A stretch of DNA of 64,000 nt from Monoplex corrugatus (lineage: Eukaryota > Mollusca > Gastropoda > Littorinimorpha > Ranellidae): contig CM060307.1 in assembly GCA_030674185.1 (NCBI GenBank), forward strand, positions 68,114,405 to 68,178,404, given 5' to 3'. Shown one piece after another: positions 1 through 12,265 of this stretch. The notes beneath the pieces were generated by a model. That model did not search any database, was not told where the DNA came from, and worked only from the letters and a program-made list of their open reading frames with translations. The translations under genes were made by a program, and so were the position numbers. Each line of letters starts with the position of its first letter. The first letter of the stretch is position 1.

Positions 1-105
1 GGTTGTCTCATGACAACATTGCATCAGTGCATTCCCTGCCTTTCCTGAATCCCATCTGTGCCTCACTCAGAATGGTTCTGCTTTGTAACTTGTCTGTTAT
101 TCCAG
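1..105 (-). pseudogene. Non-LTR reverse transcriptase relic (fragment)
   Basis: Reading the minus strand leftwards from about position 105 gives an open stretch containing LSEAQMGFRKGRECTDAM. This matches the conserved non-LTR reverse-transcriptase block before the YxDD palm motif (typically EAQ-GFR-GR-C-DA). It ends at a TGA at about position 12. Further right on the same strand (about 160-365) there is a second open frame of roughly 70 codons rich in Glu and Lys, which could be upstream sequence of the same relic but has no recognisable motif. The element is cut by the window edge, so its family cannot be set. Confidence 0.42.
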
Positions 106-1579
106 TACTTACCATTCCATAACTCTTGATCTTACATCACTTCAGGGTAATAAACAATTTTTCAGATGTTTGTCTTGTCCCAGTTTCTTTCAATCTGCAG
201 TGGTCTGCATTTTTTGGTGAATTCTGGTATTTCAGGCTCTTTGACCTTGAGTCCACATATGTTCCATGTGTGTATTCTGTCTCAACGTCCTTTTCCATTT
301 CCGGTTCACTTTCCATATTGATCTGTTCATTTCTTGCTTCTTTGATTTCATTGGCGAATGAAAACCCACCACATGCATACTAAGCCTAACACCAGAGCAC
401 ACTGGCCGGTTAAACTGTTTCAACCTCTTAAGATGAGGATGAGAAGTTGGACTTCAGGAGGCAATTTCATAATTCAGCAGGTTGCCTTTTCTTCCCCACC
501 CCAGCATTACTTATCATGAAAAGGTATTAAAACAATAAAAAGCAAGGAATAAGCAAAACAAAACAACAACAAAAGAAGAACATTCATATCTAACGTTAAT
601 GAAAATTAAGGAATAAGTACAAATCATAAATATATAGCATAAACAAATATAGTAATTATGGAAACACTGTTTTAGTTAGGGGCCCTGGGAGCTTTTTTTT
701 TCAAAGAGTAATTTTACTTTTCATCTGTTGTATTTCTAAAGTAAAACAGAAATACAGTTTTAGTTATTGTTGCGCTGAAAAGGGTGCTTATTCTAAGAAT
801 ATCAATCTTACATGGTCAGGGATTACAGATAATTCAATTTAATTCTGTAAAATGAGGTTAGCTATGGAAAATCTAATAGTTCCCTGAAAAATCTCAGTGT
901 TTTATTTTTTCTCTTGTTTTCACTGTGATTTTTCATTGGCTATAATTCTTATGCTTAATAAGTGGAAACATTAGTATTTTCCGGGTAAATGTCTATATGT
1001 GTGTACACTCAGTTCTTTCATTTTCTTCACATGGTTTCATATTGTAGGAGGCAAGCATCCTCAGATTCTCCTTGATACGACACTGTGTACTGTGAAGCAA
1101 AACAAATCATCACAGAGAAATGAAGTGGGGAAAGGTGGGTGAGGAAGGGGGGAAAATAAACAACAAGCAGAATTTTTTTTTCATCCATTCCTCACAATGT
1201 TTTTGTTTATATTTTTTTATAAGATTTTTAAGCAGTTTAATCCTTTTACCATAAAGGTTTACAATTATGCCAAACATAAGTAATTGACAAATTAAACGAT
1301 TTTCATCTTTATCAGAGGCTTAAGATCTAAACTGTGGAATGTTCTACTTTTATAGATGTTTGAAATTTGTAAGGAATGATAGAGAAGCTTTGCATGACAG
1401 ATATAATCTACTCATTTATTCCCTCAGAAATATCTTGTATGTATGTGCACTCTGTTTTATGTAGCCTACGTTAAGTTCTTAGGTTATGTATTGCAATGAA
1501 GAATAGGATGTATTTCTTATTTATTAATTTGATTGATCAAATGAGTTCTTATGGACATGGTTACGGTGGTCGTTTTTGA

Positions 1580-1795
1580 TGTATGCATGTATGTGTGTGT
1601 GTGTGTGTATGTGCGTGTGTGTGTGTGTTTATTGCTGGTGATGGATTTTCTTTCAGTTTGGATATGATTGTTTTATTTTATTTTTTTATTTTTTTGTCCT
1701 CTTCCGCATCCTCATTTTCTTCTTTTTTAAAAAAAAATAAATTATTTTGCTTGTGTGTGTATGTATGTATGTATGTGTGTGTGTCTCTGTGTGCA

Positions 1796-1827
<32 letters not shown>

Positions 1828-1872
1828 TGCGTGCATGCATATGTGCATACATGTGCATGTGTGTGTGTGTTG
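1580..1872. repeat. Two (GT)n-type microsatellite tracts
   Basis: Impure (GT)n with GTAT and GTGC interruptions at 1580-1628 and 1752-1872, separated by T-rich DNA. The second tract includes a short (GC)n block near 1815-1825. Confidence 0.85.
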
Positions 1873-2358
1873 GGAAGGAATGATTTCTGATTAGTGTATC
1901 AATGTATAATTATTGTTTTCCATTATTGTTACATTTTCCCATTGACTCCAAGGAAAAGGGGACAGTCCTGTACCAATGATCATGTAATAAAGCTTGCATT
2001 GTGATTTGACGCATGTTCAGTAAATATTGGGATTGTTCATCGTTCCAAGTATGGGTCAGGTTTTCAACACATAATTCATTATATTCACATGGTGTTTGGT
2101 TTAGTCACAATACTACTCTCCATCTTTTTGTTGTAATTTTTGTTTATAATTGTGAAATTTTGATGAATATTCAGTGTTATTTTGTACATATTATGGATGA
2201 TAACTACACTCTGTTTTGAGGTGTTGTGGATGATAAATGAACAATGTGTATGATGATGAATCAGGTATGTGTTTATTGTTTAGTGTTATAAATGATAAAT
2301 CAACTGTTTGTATCATTTGATCACATAGGATTCTAGAAATAAATGAACTGTCTCTCTG

Positions 2359-2360
<2 letters not shown>

Positions 2361-2431
<71 letters not shown>
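2361..2431. repeat. (CT)n microsatellite
   Basis: About 71 bp of uninterrupted CT dinucleotide. It produces poly-(Ser-Leu) in a spurious open frame. Confidence 0.95.
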
Positions 2432-2435
<4 letters not shown>

Positions 2436-3200
2436 CTGTGTTGCTTTTGTTCTCCCTATCACTCTGCTTATCTCATTGTCTTTTTTCAGGTCACTTTACC
2501 ATTCATTATTTTATGGGTAAAAACTTTCATGTGCAATACTTTGAACTACTAGCAACTGATCTTGAATCATGTATTTCTAGAAATGGTTCAGATGGAAAAT
2601 GATTTGGAAATGGCTGAGTGGTAAAGTGTCTGCAGTCAGAGCTCCAGTGTTCAGGTTCCCAATTAACTGAATAAAGTGTTTTCCCCGTAAAGTTAATTAT
2701 GTTCCCATATCTGCATTTTAGCAAAATGAACAATGAGTTGTAAGCTTAAGTATTCCTTGTAATACCTGGAAATGAAGGTTTCTAGTCTGTTATATCTTGT
2801 CCTAAGGAGATGATGTACAAGAATCATGTGTTATAAATTTTGTTCAGTGTTAGCTTTTTTCTTCGCTGGCGAAGATTATGATATACGTAGTTTGGATGAT
2901 GATAGAATTTCTGTGGAGGTATTCTGTTACTGGCGTTGTTGGTGGTGGTCTTTTGTTTGTTTTTGTTTTTTCTTTTGGCCTTAAAAAATTATTTGTTTGT
3001 GGATCATATGATTTAGGCCATGTTAACCACATCAGATGCACATGACAGAATTAAAATGTGAATGACCCCTTTTCATGATCAAAAATAAATTTGAACATTT
3101 AAAACAATAAAGCAGGAAAGAGATGTTGTAGTATGATATGAGCTTTTCATTTGATTCTTGATATTTTTCCGCACGTGGATTGATATTTTTTCTTTGTATC

Positions 3201-3212
3201 AGTGTGTGTATA

Positions 3213-3250
<38 letters not shown>

Positions 3251-3284
3251 TTTGTGTGTGTGTGTGTGAGAGAGAGAGAGAGGC
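3201..3284. repeat. Compound (GT)n(GA)n microsatellite
   Basis: A GT tract passes directly into a short GA tract at about 3267. Confidence 0.9.
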
Positions 3285-5400
3285 TTTCAGATGTGAGCTG
3301 TCATCAAAACTTGGGATGTTCAAGAAGAAAGTATAGAGAATGAGCTGTTTGGAATTTACAAATTATTTTTTTTTAAATCAGTGTGTCATTTACACACATG
3401 TTCATGAGCTATGATGATTACAATTCATTTTTGCACAGCACTATTCTCCAGACTCACAATGCTATACACATTTACATGATACAAAGTGTAAAGCATACAG
3501 AAGTATGTATTGTATATAATAAAAAAAAAATGCGCACATCGTACCAAACATCTCTATGAGAAGAGGTATGTGTTGTGTCTAGTCCATTGAAAATTATTGT
3601 CAAAGATATTTCTTTAATTATTGTAATATTTTGCTACCAGTTTAAGATTTGCTCTTAAGACCCCTCTCTTTCGCAGTCACCTTCCCAGTATTTTTGTTTT
3701 TCTTATTGTACCTTCCCTCTGTTTATGAAGATAGTCTCATAACTCCAAAGCCTTTGAAAAGATAGTGACCTTGTTATTATCAGGCTGTCTGTGCAAGAGC
3801 ATTGTATGCTCCTTATCTCTAACTTTACATTTCCCAACTATGAATTGGAGTTGGGGGGTCTATTTACAACTAGATGTTACTGTTGTATACTTCTCATTCT
3901 TGGGGCTTTACATTTTCTTGCCTGTGAATACAGTTAGGTGCCTGTATACAACTGGATGTTACCCTAGGATGGATACAAAAGCCAAGCTCAGAAGCACCCA
4001 AAACTTGTAAGGAAAGGGAATGGCTCAGTCTGTGAAAAAGGGAACAGCTGTTGTGTCAATAACTGGTTCCCATCGCAAATGGGTAAAAATTGTAATGCAC
4101 ATACAGAAATGATAAGTGATCTCATTGGTGTGAAACAAGGGTAGTACATTGATCTCTTAATGCAAATTATATGTTACTCATCACCAACACCTGAAATCTT
4201 TTTTTAATAGACCCAAAGGAAACTGTATCCTTGCCTTTTGCTCACAGAGTTGGTTTTCATTCATCAAAACATGCAAGCTTAAACTCTTCTGTAATGAGTT
4301 CCAGCTTTTTTGATAGTCGACAGTGGCCATTTTCCCTTCATTGCCAGACTCCCCTAAAGAGGGCGGAGCTCAGCACTTGGTTGTGCCTCGAGTGCAGTGG
4401 TCCTGTCTCCTGATAGAATTAGAAAGTGCTCATTTTATGTTGTAAGTCTCAACTGAACTTTTTTTCTTTATATAAACTTTTATCCATTTATGCTTGTTTT
4501 GTCACGTTTACATCAATTTTGGTGGAGACAAAGACGTGCCATTAACTTATAAAAGAATTGCTAATTAATGTAATGTTAGATTTGCGCATTTAAATATTTT
4601 GTTCCCATTAGCGACGGTGGTTCCTGATTGACACAACAAATGAGGTAGTCTGACCTGTGACCTGGAGAAAGAGAGATAGAGAGAGAGATTTCACTTTGTG
4701 GCAAGTACTTATGTCAGTCTAGCTGCAGTGGCCTGCAGCCCATTACATGCAGTGCCGCAGAAGAATCAGTACAAACCACACAAACTTTGTAGTTCTTGAG
4801 GTAGGCTATATTGTGCATGCACAGACTGACCATTCTGGCTGACCAGGTGAGATCGTGATCACCACCAAAGTCATTCAATCACTCATTTTTTGTTATTTTT
4901 TTCTGTCGATGTGTCTAGTTTGACAAGTGGCGTGTAGTGTTTTTATGACATGTGCATGCATGTTATTGAGAAGGAAGGTTCTTACTGTCAGCCTTGTATA
5001 CCATGTACCATAGCAATGTCATTACAATACCCCAGAGTGTTCAGGAAGACTATAATGAAACTGACATTGAAATCTGATGATTTTTTTAAAGAAACATGCA
5101 ACACTACAGATCCTCAATTTGAGTGGTGAAAATATGAATGCCTTGGTAAAAAAAGGCTTGAAAAAGAAAACGGCCATCATATAGTGTTTTTATTTTGTTT
5201 CATTAATTTTCTTGATAGACAAGAAAGAATGTTCAAATAAATATACCCCTGGACAAGAAAATTGTTAAATATCAGTGATACTAAAATTGTGAGAAAGTTG
5301 TATGCAAGTGACTTTATCTGTTTTCCTCTCTGTTTCCAACTTTCTGTCAGTCTGTCTGTCCCTCTGTCTGTCTGTCTCCATCACTCCTTTCTTCTCTCTC

Positions 5401-5459
5401 TGTTTCGTTCTTTCTACAGCCAACTCGGAAGACACGGCAATGCTTCTTCGTCTTTACTC
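5401..5459 (-). repeat. Inverted 3' part of a Gypsy LTR, split by an L2 insertion
   Basis: The 59 bp are the reverse complement of the last third of the 186-bp LTR at 8042-8227, starting exactly at the LTR terminus (TGTTTCG is the complement of CGAAACA). They stop at TTTACTC (5453-5459), where the L2-like element begins. The complementary half of this LTR lies at 12510-12643 and ends in the complement of the same seven bases, GAGTAAA. The five bases before it (CTCTC, 5396-5400) match the complement of the five bases before the 5' LTR (GAGAG, 8037-8041), as expected for a 5-bp target duplication. Confidence 0.85.
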
Positions 5460-7139
5460 ATCTGTATTCTCCAAGTATTTCACCACCAAAATACAAACTC
5501 TTCGTGACAGGCTTGACAGGACACCCTGTCATCCATGCCCACCTGACCCTTCCTTCTCTGGCACACCTCTTACTACTTTTACCCCAGTCTCACAAGAAGA
5601 AATTCTCAACACAATCAGATCCATGTCGTTCAAAACCTGCGAACTGGATCCTCTTCCAGGTTCTCTCTACTCTGACTGTCTCCCTACTCTCCTCCCATTC
5701 ATCACTGACATCATCAACACTTCTCTTCAAACTGGAACTGTCCCAGATTCTTTCAAGTCTGCTATTGTTCACCCTCTCCTCAAGAAATACAATTTAGACC
5801 CAAATGAACTGAAAAATTACCGGCCTATCTCTAATCTCTCTTTCTTGTCAAAACTCATCGAAAAAGTTGTCCTCAACCAGCTGAACTCTCACCTGTCTGC
5901 CAACAATCTTCTCAATCCTTTCCAGTCAGCCTACCGCCACTGCCATAGCACTGAAACTGCCCTGCTACACATTCTCAACAATCTCCTTGCAACTGATACT
6001 GGCAAAGTCTCTCTCCTCACACTCCTTGATCTGTCTGCAGCCTTCGATACCACTGATCATGGTATTCTCCTTTTTAGACTTCATCATACTTTTGCATCTC
6101 TGACATTGCTCTCTCCTGGTTCACTTCATATCTATCAAACAGAAAACAAACTGTTCTCATTAATGGCACTTACTCTCAACCTGCATACCTGACCTGTGGT
6201 GTTCCACAAGGATCTGTCCTTGGCCCTGTTCTTTTCACTCTTTACACCTCCCCCCTGTCTACCATCATCAACTCCCACTCTATAAAACACCACTTCTATG
6301 CTGATGACACCCAACTTCAAGACAGTGACTCACCTGACAATATACAGCACCTCTTGATTCGCACCACTGAGTGTTACTCGGACATTAAGAACTGGATGAC
6401 ATACAATAAACTTCAGCTTAATGACGACAAGACAGAAGCTATCCTCATTGACACCCGTCAGAAACTTTCTCAGCTGCCTCCTCTTTCTCTCCCATTATGT
6501 AACACATCAGTCCCAATTTCTGATTCAGCTAAAAACCTTGGTGTCTGCATTGACTCTACCCTCTCCATGAACAACTTTGTTTCTCGAACTGCCAGATCTT
6601 GCTACTATCACCTCCATCGTATAAGCCTGATCAGGAAGTATCTCTCTGTCGAAACAACTGCAAAACTTGTTCTCTCCTTCATAATGTCTCGCAATGACTA
6701 TTGCAATTCACTCCTGTCTGGTCTTCCTGCCTCCACCATTCACATCCTACAGAGCATTCAAAACAATGCTACACGCCTTGTACTCAAAGAGAAAAAAGCT
6801 GACCACATATCTCCTCTCCTGGCACAACTTCACTGGCTCCCTGTATCAAAGCGCATACAGTACAAACTAGACACCATGTGCTACAAAAGCCTCAATAACG
6901 CAGCCCCTGATTACCTGTCAAGCCTACTTGAGATCTATGTTCCCTCACGTACCCTCCGCTCTGCCTCCGATCCTCTGACTTTTCGCTTTCCACGCACTAA
7001 GCTCAATACCTATGGTCCACGAGCCTTCTCTGTTTCTGGTCCACTCTCCTGGAACAAACTTCCTCTCTCAGTCCGTCAGCAACCTACTTTTGTCTCCTTC
7101 AAGTCCACTCTCAAAACTCACCTTTTCTCCTCTGCATAA
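5460..7139 (+). pseudogene. L2-like reverse transcriptase (ORF2 C-terminal part), one frameshift
   Basis: Non-LTR reverse transcriptase that copies element RNA into DNA at the nicked target. Visible blocks are NYRPISNLSFLSKLIEK (fingers), SAYRHCHSTETALL, a palm block with AAFDTTDHGILL, GVPQGSVLGPVLF, then the catalytic YADDTQL (codons at 6297-6317). The C-terminal region ends in FVSFKSTLKTHLFSSA with a TAA at 7137. Comparison with the minus-strand copy at 12.6-14.9 kb shows one missing G at about 6090 (TTTTG versus TTTTGG) that shifts the frame. The catalytic motif is otherwise intact. The endonuclease part is absent. Confidence 0.88.
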
Positions 7140-7263
7140 AATCCTGACCTCACTCAATCCCCTCTGCAGCCTGTCTCCACTCGGAGTGGAATCACATTGT
7201 AATATATAATTGTATATAATATGCTCTCTATAATTTTCCATTGCTTTTATTCTTTCTCCCCAT

Positions 7264-7294
7264 TTTTAGCCGTGTGCGTGTGTGTGTGGTGTGC

Positions 7295-7325
<31 letters not shown>

Positions 7326-7437
7326 TGCGTGTGTGTGCGTGCGTGCGTGCGTGTGTGTGTCTGTTTCAGCGCTTAGATTTGATTTTATCAAGATTTTGCG
7401 CTATATAAATATTGTAATTATTATTATTATTATTAAT
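7264..7437 (+). other. L2-like 3' end with hairpin, microsatellite and ATT tail
   Basis: The 3' UTR carries (GT)n and (GTGC)n (about 7270-7360). Next comes a nested hairpin at 7368-7402: AGCGC pairs with GCGCT, and inside it TTGAT pairs with ATCAA. Then come TATAAATATTGTAA and (ATT)n. In this retrotransposon group the 3' end is what the reverse transcriptase recognises, so the conserved hairpin is a plausible template signal. That function is inferred. Confidence 0.7.
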
Positions 7438-7849
7438 TATATCTTTAGAGCAGGTTCCATCATAAGATTTTACAGAGCCAAGTTATTTAAAACCTTCAAC
7501 ATTTTCTGACAGAACTTTATTAAGTCTTGATTGTTTTCAGTGTAAGGACTAGAGGTAAGAATATTCCTTACAGAAGCCTTAAGATATTGTAGCCTCTATC
7601 CCCTGACGGGCTGAGCCCCAAAGGTGGGAAGGGAAGAAGAGAGTTGGATCCATGTGTAGAACTCCTGTTGTTTATATACATGTATGTGCCTAGAACTGAA
7701 AAAAACAAACCCCAAACATACTGAATAAGAAATGCCTCGATAAATCAATAATGTAATACGTAATATAGTAAGAGGAAATCAAAGAGTAACAGTATTTGTT
7801 GTCATTTGAGAGAGAAAGAGAAGGAGAGAAATAAGTAGAAAAATAATAA

Positions 7850-7928
<79 letters not shown>

Positions 7929-8041
7929 ATGTGCATGTTCATGTGTGCGTGCGTGTGTGTGTGTGTGAGAGAAAAAGAGAGAGAGAAAACTGGAGGGAGG
8001 GGGGGGGAGAACATGTTTATATATAAGACAGAGTGAGAGAG
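7438..8041. other. Spacer with long (GT)n tract
   Basis: No coding signal. A pure (GT)n run of about 70 bp lies at 7852-7922, followed by purine-rich sequence with a G run near 8000. The purine-rich stretch ends in GAGAG immediately before the 5' LTR. Confidence 0.75.
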
Positions 8042-8227
8042 TGTGACGTGTGTTGACAGTAAACAGCGTGCGGATAGCAGCACGCATGATATTCGTTTAA
8101 ATGATAACTGATTGCTGTTCACTGTGAAATTTGTATATACTGTAGTCAGTTGAGAATCAGACAGCGACGAGTAAAGACGAAGAAGCATTGCCCTGTCTTC
8201 CGAGTTGGCTGTAGAAAGAACGAAACA
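8042..8227 (+). repeat. 5' LTR (186 bp)
   Basis: Begins TGTGACG and ends CGAAACA, so it has TG...CA termini. Its first 134 bp match the 3' LTR at 12510-12643 almost base for base, with small differences near the AT-rich centre (8130-8140). It should carry the promoter and polyadenylation signal, but I could not place a TATA box with confidence. Confidence 0.92.
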
Positions 8228-8246
8228 TGGTGTCAGAAGTGGGATT
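8228..8246 (+). other. Primer binding site, complementary to tRNA-Leu(CAA)
   Basis: TGGTGTCAGAAGTGGGATT directly follows the LTR. From memory, animal tRNA-Leu(CAA) ends AATCCCACTTCTGACA plus CCA, which is complementary over about 19 bases. The tRNA would prime minus-strand synthesis. Confidence 0.8.
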
Positions 8247-8292
8247 ACGAACTCCAACAAAAATCCAGAATATTGAAGACTAAAGTTCAACC

Positions 8293-9190
8293 ATGGAAGA
8301 TGAACAAGAAGAGTGAAAAGCCAGTCGACGACATGCCAAGATTCCCTTGCCTCCTAAACTTGATGTGAATGGAGGAAACCTGCAGAGCAGCTGGAGGAAA
8401 TTCAAGAGGCTTTGGGACAGCTATGAAATTGTGACAACACAGACAGAAGAAGACTCAACATACAGAACAGCAGTTTTTCTTTCTTGCATCGGGCTGGATG
8501 CTATGGACATCTATGAAGGATTAGCATTTGCTAATGAAGCTGAAAGAAATGACATTGACACTGTTCTCCAGAAATTCGAAGAATACTGTGTGGGTTCAAC
8601 CAATGAAACTTACGAAGCATTCAGATTCAAATGCAGACATCAAGCAGCAGGAGAATCTATCGAACAGTTTGTAGCAGAACTGCGGAGACTGATCAAGACC
8701 TGTAACTATGGTACACTGGAAGACACTGTTCAGAGATCAAATCGTACTGGGTGTACATGACGAGACTCTGCGATCAAAATTACTGGAAGTGCAACAGCTG
8801 ACATTGACTGCATGTATTGATATGTGCAGAGCGCATGAATCAAGTCAACATCAAACCGTCCAAATGATGAGAAAAACGCAGGACACACAGGAATCCAAGC
8901 TTTCAAAGAAAAGAAGAACAAAGCAGTACAGCAAAGGAAACAAACCAGAGTACAGAGAGAAATGCGGATATTGTGGTGGAAAGCACCCAAGAGCAAAAGA
9001 GAAATGTCCAGCATTTGGAAGAAAATGCAAAACTTGTGGAGGAAATAATCACTTGTTTCATGCTGCAGAACACCCAAGAAAAATCAAAAGAAAACAAGAG
9101 TTCGGCACTTCGAAGAAGAAGAGACCGACACTGAAAGCGATAATGAAATGCTCGGGATCGAAGACAAAAAACCAGAAAAAAGGAGAGAAA
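8293..9190 (+). pseudogene. Gypsy gag polyprotein, broken
   Basis: Structural protein of the retrotransposon particle. The likely start is the ATG at 8293, since the reading frame reaches LPPKLDVNGG as in related Gag proteins. A TGA at 8314 interrupts it; the ATG at 8347 is internal. A capsid-like helical region follows. Near 8730 the frame shifts by one (the sense continues as FRDQIVLGVHDETLRSKLL). Two zinc knuckles lie at about 8962-9072: the first is CGYCGGKH then C, the second CKTCGGNNH, where the final Cys appears replaced (HAAEH). The end is lysine rich. Confidence 0.85.
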
Positions 9191-9203
9191 CATACGAGCA
9201 AAA

Positions 9204-9640
9204 ATGCTGATAAATGAGATGCCGGTAACATTTCTTCTTGACACAGGTGCAACAACAAACGTGATGTCTGAGAGCCTGTACAGAGAAGTCACAGGAGATG
9301 AAAGAAAGTCTGACCTGCAAGAGACGAAGAAGAAGCTGGTGATGTTCAACGGAAATGAAGCCTGTGGGGAGATAGTGCTGCGAGTGAAAAACCCCAAGAA
9401 CAGAAGGAAATACAAAGTCAACTTCGCGATCACCAAAACGGACTGTAAGCCAGTACTGGGACTGAAAGCTGTACAGCACATGCAATTGTTGACGATCAAT
9501 GAAGAGAACATTGCAACGATAGCGGCAAATCAGAAAGAGGAGGAAAATGCAAAATATATCCTCACAAAGTACAACGATGTCTTTGAAGGAGAAGGAAAAC
9601 TAGAAGGGAAATTACACCTAGAAACAAAGCCCTCAGGAGA
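9204..9640 (+). pseudogene. Gypsy aspartic protease and linker
   Basis: Retroviral-type aspartic protease that cleaves the polyprotein. The catalytic motif LLDTGATTNVM lies at about 9234-9266 and the C-terminal block PVLGLKAVQHMQLL at about 9451-9490. The frame differs from the preceding gag frame and overlaps it by a few codons, compatible with gag-pol frameshifting but also with decay. After DVFEGEGKLEGKLHLE the sequence jumps to a KPSGE block that normally lies inside the RT, so about 80 codons appear to be deleted here. Confidence 0.82.
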
Positions 9641-11083
9641 AACGAGTACCCCATGCCAACCATTGATGACGTACTGCCTCTCCTCAAAGATGCAAAATAC
9701 TTCACACACCTGGACGCGAAAAACGGGTTTTGGCACGTTGAACTGGACGAAGACAGCAGCTACCTGACAACATTTGAGACGCCTTTTGGCAAATACCGAT
9801 GGAAACGAATGCCCTTTGGAATTTCACCAGCCCCAGAAGAATTCCAGAGGAGGATTGACATCGCTCTGGCAGGACTACCAGGCGTGGTGGCGGGTCATGA
9901 TGACATCTTTGTTTTTGGCAGAGGACCAACCGACGAAGCAGGAGCACAAGTTCATGATACCAACCTGAACCGTTTGCTACAACGATGCCGAGAGACTGGA
10001 ATCAAACTCAACAAGAAGGTTGAGATGAAACGAACAGAAATATCATATTTGGGACACATCTTCTCAAGAGAAGGCTTGAAAGCCGACCCAAAGAAATTGG
10101 ACGCTGTCCAACAACTCCCAGTGCCAGAAGACAAAGCAGCTGTGCAGACACTACTCGGTGTAGTCGGTTACCTTCAGAAATTTGCACCAAACCTGTCTGA
10201 GGCAGCAGCACCACTAAGAGAACTGGTAAAAAAAGACGTCCACTTCAGATGGGATGAAGACGTCCACGGAGAAGCCCTGAAGAAAGTGAAGAAGATACTC
10301 TCTGAGCCACCGGTACTTCGCTACTTTGACTCTTCAGGAAAGCGTACAACCACCCTTCAGTGTGATGCTTCACAGTTTGGACTTGGAGCTTGTCTCATGC
10401 AGGATGGTCAACCGATTCAGTACGCATCACGAGCCTTGACCGAGACAGAAAAAAGCTATGCTCAAAAAGAAAAGGAGATGTTGGCAATACTCTTCGGTCT
10501 GGAAAGGTTTGAGAGATACGTCTATGGAAGAGACATCCTGGTGGAGACCGACCACAAACCACTAGAGACCATTCACAAGAAGAGCCTGCTCTCAGCACCT
10601 AAGAGGATTCAGAGGATGCTACTTAGAACTCAGAAGTTCAAGTATACGGTGGTATACAAGCGTGGATCTGAGATGCACCTGGCTGACACCCTCAGCAGAG
10701 CAGTCTGTGGTAAAGCGGAACAGCAAGTCACCCACAAGGAAGCCGTTTTCCTCACAGACCTGGAGAAAACGGACTCATTGCAAGAACTGGCCATCAGCCA
10801 AGAGAGACTGAACAGTCTGCAGCAAGCAACTCAGGAAGATGCAACCATGAAAACCCTCAAAGCTGTCATTCTACAAGGCTGGCCAGAGGAGAAACAACTT
10901 TCATTACAGTTACAACAATACTTTCCTTTCAGGGAGGAACTGTCAGTCCACAACGGACTTGTCTTCAAAAGCCACAGAGTAATTGTACCTGAAAGCGAAA
11001 GAGCAGACATTCTTGAGAAACTTCATGCAAGCCACTCAGGAATTCAGAGCTGCATAAGAAGAGCACGTGAGGTGGTCTACTGA
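9641..11083 (+). pseudogene. Gypsy reverse transcriptase and RNase H
   Basis: Starts with YPMPTIDDVLPLL in a frame different from the protease. RT palm: FTHLDAKNGFWHVELDEDSS holds the first catalytic Asp, then PFGISPAPEEFQRR, then GHDDIFVFG as the YxDD-equivalent with both Asp kept. RNase H follows with LQCDASQFGLGACLMQDG and YAQKEKEMLAILFGLERF and VETDHKPLETI. The N-terminal RT segment is missing through the internal deletion. The frame ends at a TGA (11081-11083) in the context REVVY-stop-PRMNMD, where related proteins have Trp, so this is a single TGG to TGA change. Confidence 0.92.
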
Positions 11084-12265
11084 CCCAGGATGAACATGGA
11101 CATTGAAGATTTTGTCAAAACATGCAGCGCCTGTAACACATACCAACGTGGTCAGCAGAAGGAACCACTTATCAGTACAGAGATCCCTAACCTGCCCTGG
11201 CAACACATCGCTTGTGACATCTTCGAATATAATGGCAATGAATACCTGGTCACGGTCGATCACTACTCTGATTTCTTTGAGATTGATCGGTTACAAACAA
11301 GAGAATCCAAAGAGGTCATCTGTCTGAAGAGACACTTGGCAAGACACGGAATACCAGAACGCCTGACAACAGACTGTGGAACTCAATTCACATCAAACCA
11401 GTTTGGAAAGTTCAGAAAAACATATGGGTTTGAACACGTAACAAGCTCACCACACTACCCTCAGTCCAATGGAAAAGCAGAGAGCGCGGTGAAGGCTGCA
11501 AAGACGTGCATGAAGAAAGCAGAACACAACAATCAAGATCCCTTCCTCGCTTTACTTGAGCTGAGAAACATCCCGACAGAGACTGTAAACAGTTCGCCTG
11601 CTCAGAGACTGTTCGGCAGAACACGAACACAAGTGCCGACGTCAAAGACATTACTCCTACCTACAGCTGTACCAATCAAGAAAGAACTTGAGAAAAGGAA
11701 ACTGAAGCAAGCGCACTACTACAACAGAAGTGCAGTAGAGCTGACAGAACTGAGTCCGGGACAGATTGTGAAATTCCAACCTCCAGGATCCAAAAAGTGG
11801 ATCAGCGCCAAAGTAGACCAACAGGTGAACATCCGGTCATATAACATTCGCACAGAGGACGGACGTCAGTACAGAAGGAATCGTCGTCAGCTACGAGACA
11901 CAACAGAAATGGAGCTTCAGCAAACAGTCAATCCTCAACGACTTGTCCAGAGAAGGATTTCTGGAAGACATCAGGAAAGCGACACATCGGGCAAGCAACA
12001 GCAAATCATCGTTCCATCAAAACAGATGCTGGAAGATAACAAGAAAACTGGAACTGGAACACATGTCAGGACGCCAGCATCGTCTGTCCGTGAGAACTCA
12101 TCTGATCAGTCACCAGTCATCAAAATGTCTGAGACAACCAGCATCAAGGAGCCAGATGAAGTTATCAAACAAACAAGGACAGGACAACCCGAACCAGTTA
12201 GTTCTCCTTACAGAACAAGATCTGGAAGACAAAGCAAAAGGCCAGATTTCCTGAAATATGAATGA
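11084..12265 (+). pseudogene. Gypsy integrase
   Basis: Inserts the cDNA into the genome. The zinc-binding HHCC domain begins before the stop (HASHSG at about 11026) and ends with CSACNTY at about 11124. The catalytic core keeps D (ACDIFEYNG), D (TTDCGTQFTS) and E (YPQSNGKAESAV). The C-terminal domain contains LSPGQIVKFQPP and a basic QYRRNRRQL segment, with a Ser/Thr/Gln-rich tail ending RPDFLKYE. It stays in the same frame as RT/RNase H apart from the TGA between them. Confidence 0.92.

Larger units (their letters stand above)
106..5400. other. Intergenic DNA without recognisable gene
   Basis: AT-rich sequence with frequent stops in all frames. It contains microsatellites at 1580-1628, 1752-1872, 2361-2431 and 3201-3284, and scattered homopolymer runs. 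The short open frames here are either microsatellite translations or lack any family motif. I see no splice-flanked coding block, tRNA or transposon terminus. Confidence 0.6.
5460..7437 (+). mobile_element. L2-like non-LTR retrotransposon, copy 1 (5'-truncated)
   Basis: The copy lacks the endonuclease domain and starts inside the linker before the reverse transcriptase. It then has the RT, the C-terminal region, a 3' UTR with a built-in (GT)n/(GTGC)n tract and a 3' end of the type GCGCTATATAAAT followed by (ATT)n. The wording of the C-terminal domain (DYCNSLLSGLP, LHWLPV) and the GCGCTATATAAAT end are typical of the L2/CR1 group. The same 3' end recurs at about 12644-12720, 20210-20285, 22741-22800 and 22977-23040, which marks one family. 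Confidence 0.88.

Noticed and set aside
7802..8290. 162-codon minus-strand frame with poly(Thr-His)
   Set aside because: It translates the (GT)n tract and the antisense of the Gypsy LTR.
8903..9511. 202-codon minus-strand frame
   Set aside because: Antisense shadow of the lysine-rich Gypsy gag and protease; no motif.
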